Of a stretch of DNA of 6,204 bases, positions 5,966 through 6,204 are shown one piece after another. The notes under the pieces are model-generated. The model worked only from the letters and a program-made list of their open reading frames with translations, had not been told where the DNA came from and did not search any database. How positions within the stretch are numbered: the stretch's first letter is position 1; the number at the start of each line of letters is the position of its first letter. The DNA is from Acidaminococcaceae bacterium (GTDB lineage Bacteria; Bacillota; Negativicutes; Acidaminococcales; Acidaminococcaceae): contig JAQUUF010000078.1 in NCBI GenBank assembly GCA_028693975.1, forward strand, positions 1 to 6,204, in the 5' to 3' direction. Made by a program: the position numbers and the translations under genes.

Positions 5966-6204
5966 TTACATTTTGCCGCTAGAATTTAAGACATCACGCA
6001 TTTTGTGAGCTACCATAGCTTTGATAGCTTCTCTAGCTGGTCCTAAGTATTGACGAGGGTCAAAATCGCTAGGATGCTCAGCAAAGTATTTGCGCACCGA
6101 AGCAGTCATAGCTAGACGCAGGTCAGTATCAATATTAATCTTGCAAACGCCAAAGGTTCCTGCTTGTTTTAGCATATCTTCAGGACAGCCTTGTGCGCCT
6201 TCAA
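5966..6204 (-). CDS. fba: Class II fructose-1,6-bisphosphate aldolase (C-terminal part)
   Basis: A minus-strand frame, open to the window edge, that encodes the last 79 residues. The start lies outside the window; the internal ATG at 6175 is not the start because the frame continues upstream as EGAQGCPED. Seen: GVCKINIDTDLRLAMTAS, HPSDFDPRQYLGPAREA and KAMVAHKMRDVL, the conserved C-terminal signature of class II zinc aldolases of the longer type. The NIDTD stretch contributes to phosphate and substrate binding in this family. The enzyme interconverts fructose-1,6-bisphosphate with dihydroxyacetone phosphate and glyceraldehyde-3-phosphate in glycolysis and gluconeogenesis. It is convergent with the OsmC-family gene and unlikely to be functionally linked to it. 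The stop is TAA, read as TTA at 5966-5968. Confidence 0.93.
   Translation of the reverse strand, partial: EGAQGCPEDMLKQAGTFGVCKINIDTDLRLAMTASVRKYFAEHPSDFDPRQYLGPAREAIKAMVAHKMRDVLNSSGKM

Overview
The window looks like chromosomal DNA from a low-to-moderate-GC bacterium (roughly 40-45% GC by eye), most likely an anaerobic Bacillota. The protein families, the Gram-positive-type ribosome binding sites and the oxygen-sensitive radical SAM enzyme all fit this. Negativicutes or Clostridia are plausible, but the sequence alone does not settle which. There are no signs of mobile elements, CRISPR arrays, tRNAs or rRNAs. Both edges cut through genes.

Layout on the + strand. (1) Positions 1-489 hold the C-terminal part of an alanyl-tRNA editing protein (AlaX-L type, DHHA1 domain). 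(2) Positions 559-3096 hold a tight three-gene unit: a cysteine-rich ATC-hydrolase-family protein, an NhaC-family Na+/H+ antiporter-type membrane carrier, and a small HD-domain protein. The carrier and HD genes overlap by one base (TAATG). The unit is closed by a hairpin terminator at 3174-3202. (3) Positions 3237-5854 hold a second unit. It starts with a fusion of a class III extradiol-dioxygenase-like (Memo/LigB-type) domain to an AMMECR1 domain. The fusion overlaps by seven bases a radical SAM enzyme of the AmmeMemoRadiSam family, and an OsmC-family thiol peroxidase-like protein follows after 18 bases. (4) A perfect 19-bp hairpin at 5904-5947 separates this unit from the convergent minus-strand gene for class II fructose-1,6-bisphosphate aldolase, of which only the C-terminal 79 residues are present.

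The most interesting part is 3237-5455. The co-occurrence of AMMECR1, Memo/LigB-like and radical SAM proteins is conserved in prokaryotes, and to my knowledge its substrate and product are not established. Here two of the three components are fused and the radical SAM protein is translationally coupled to the fusion. The radical SAM protein also appears to lack the C-terminal cysteine-containing tail that I recall in many family members, and both proteins end in a cysteine. The ATC hydrolase-like/NhaC/HD unit is a second candidate for an uncharacterised uptake-and-processing pathway, possibly for a sulfur-containing or small carboxylate compound. Housekeeping genes (aldolase, tRNA editing) flank these two units.
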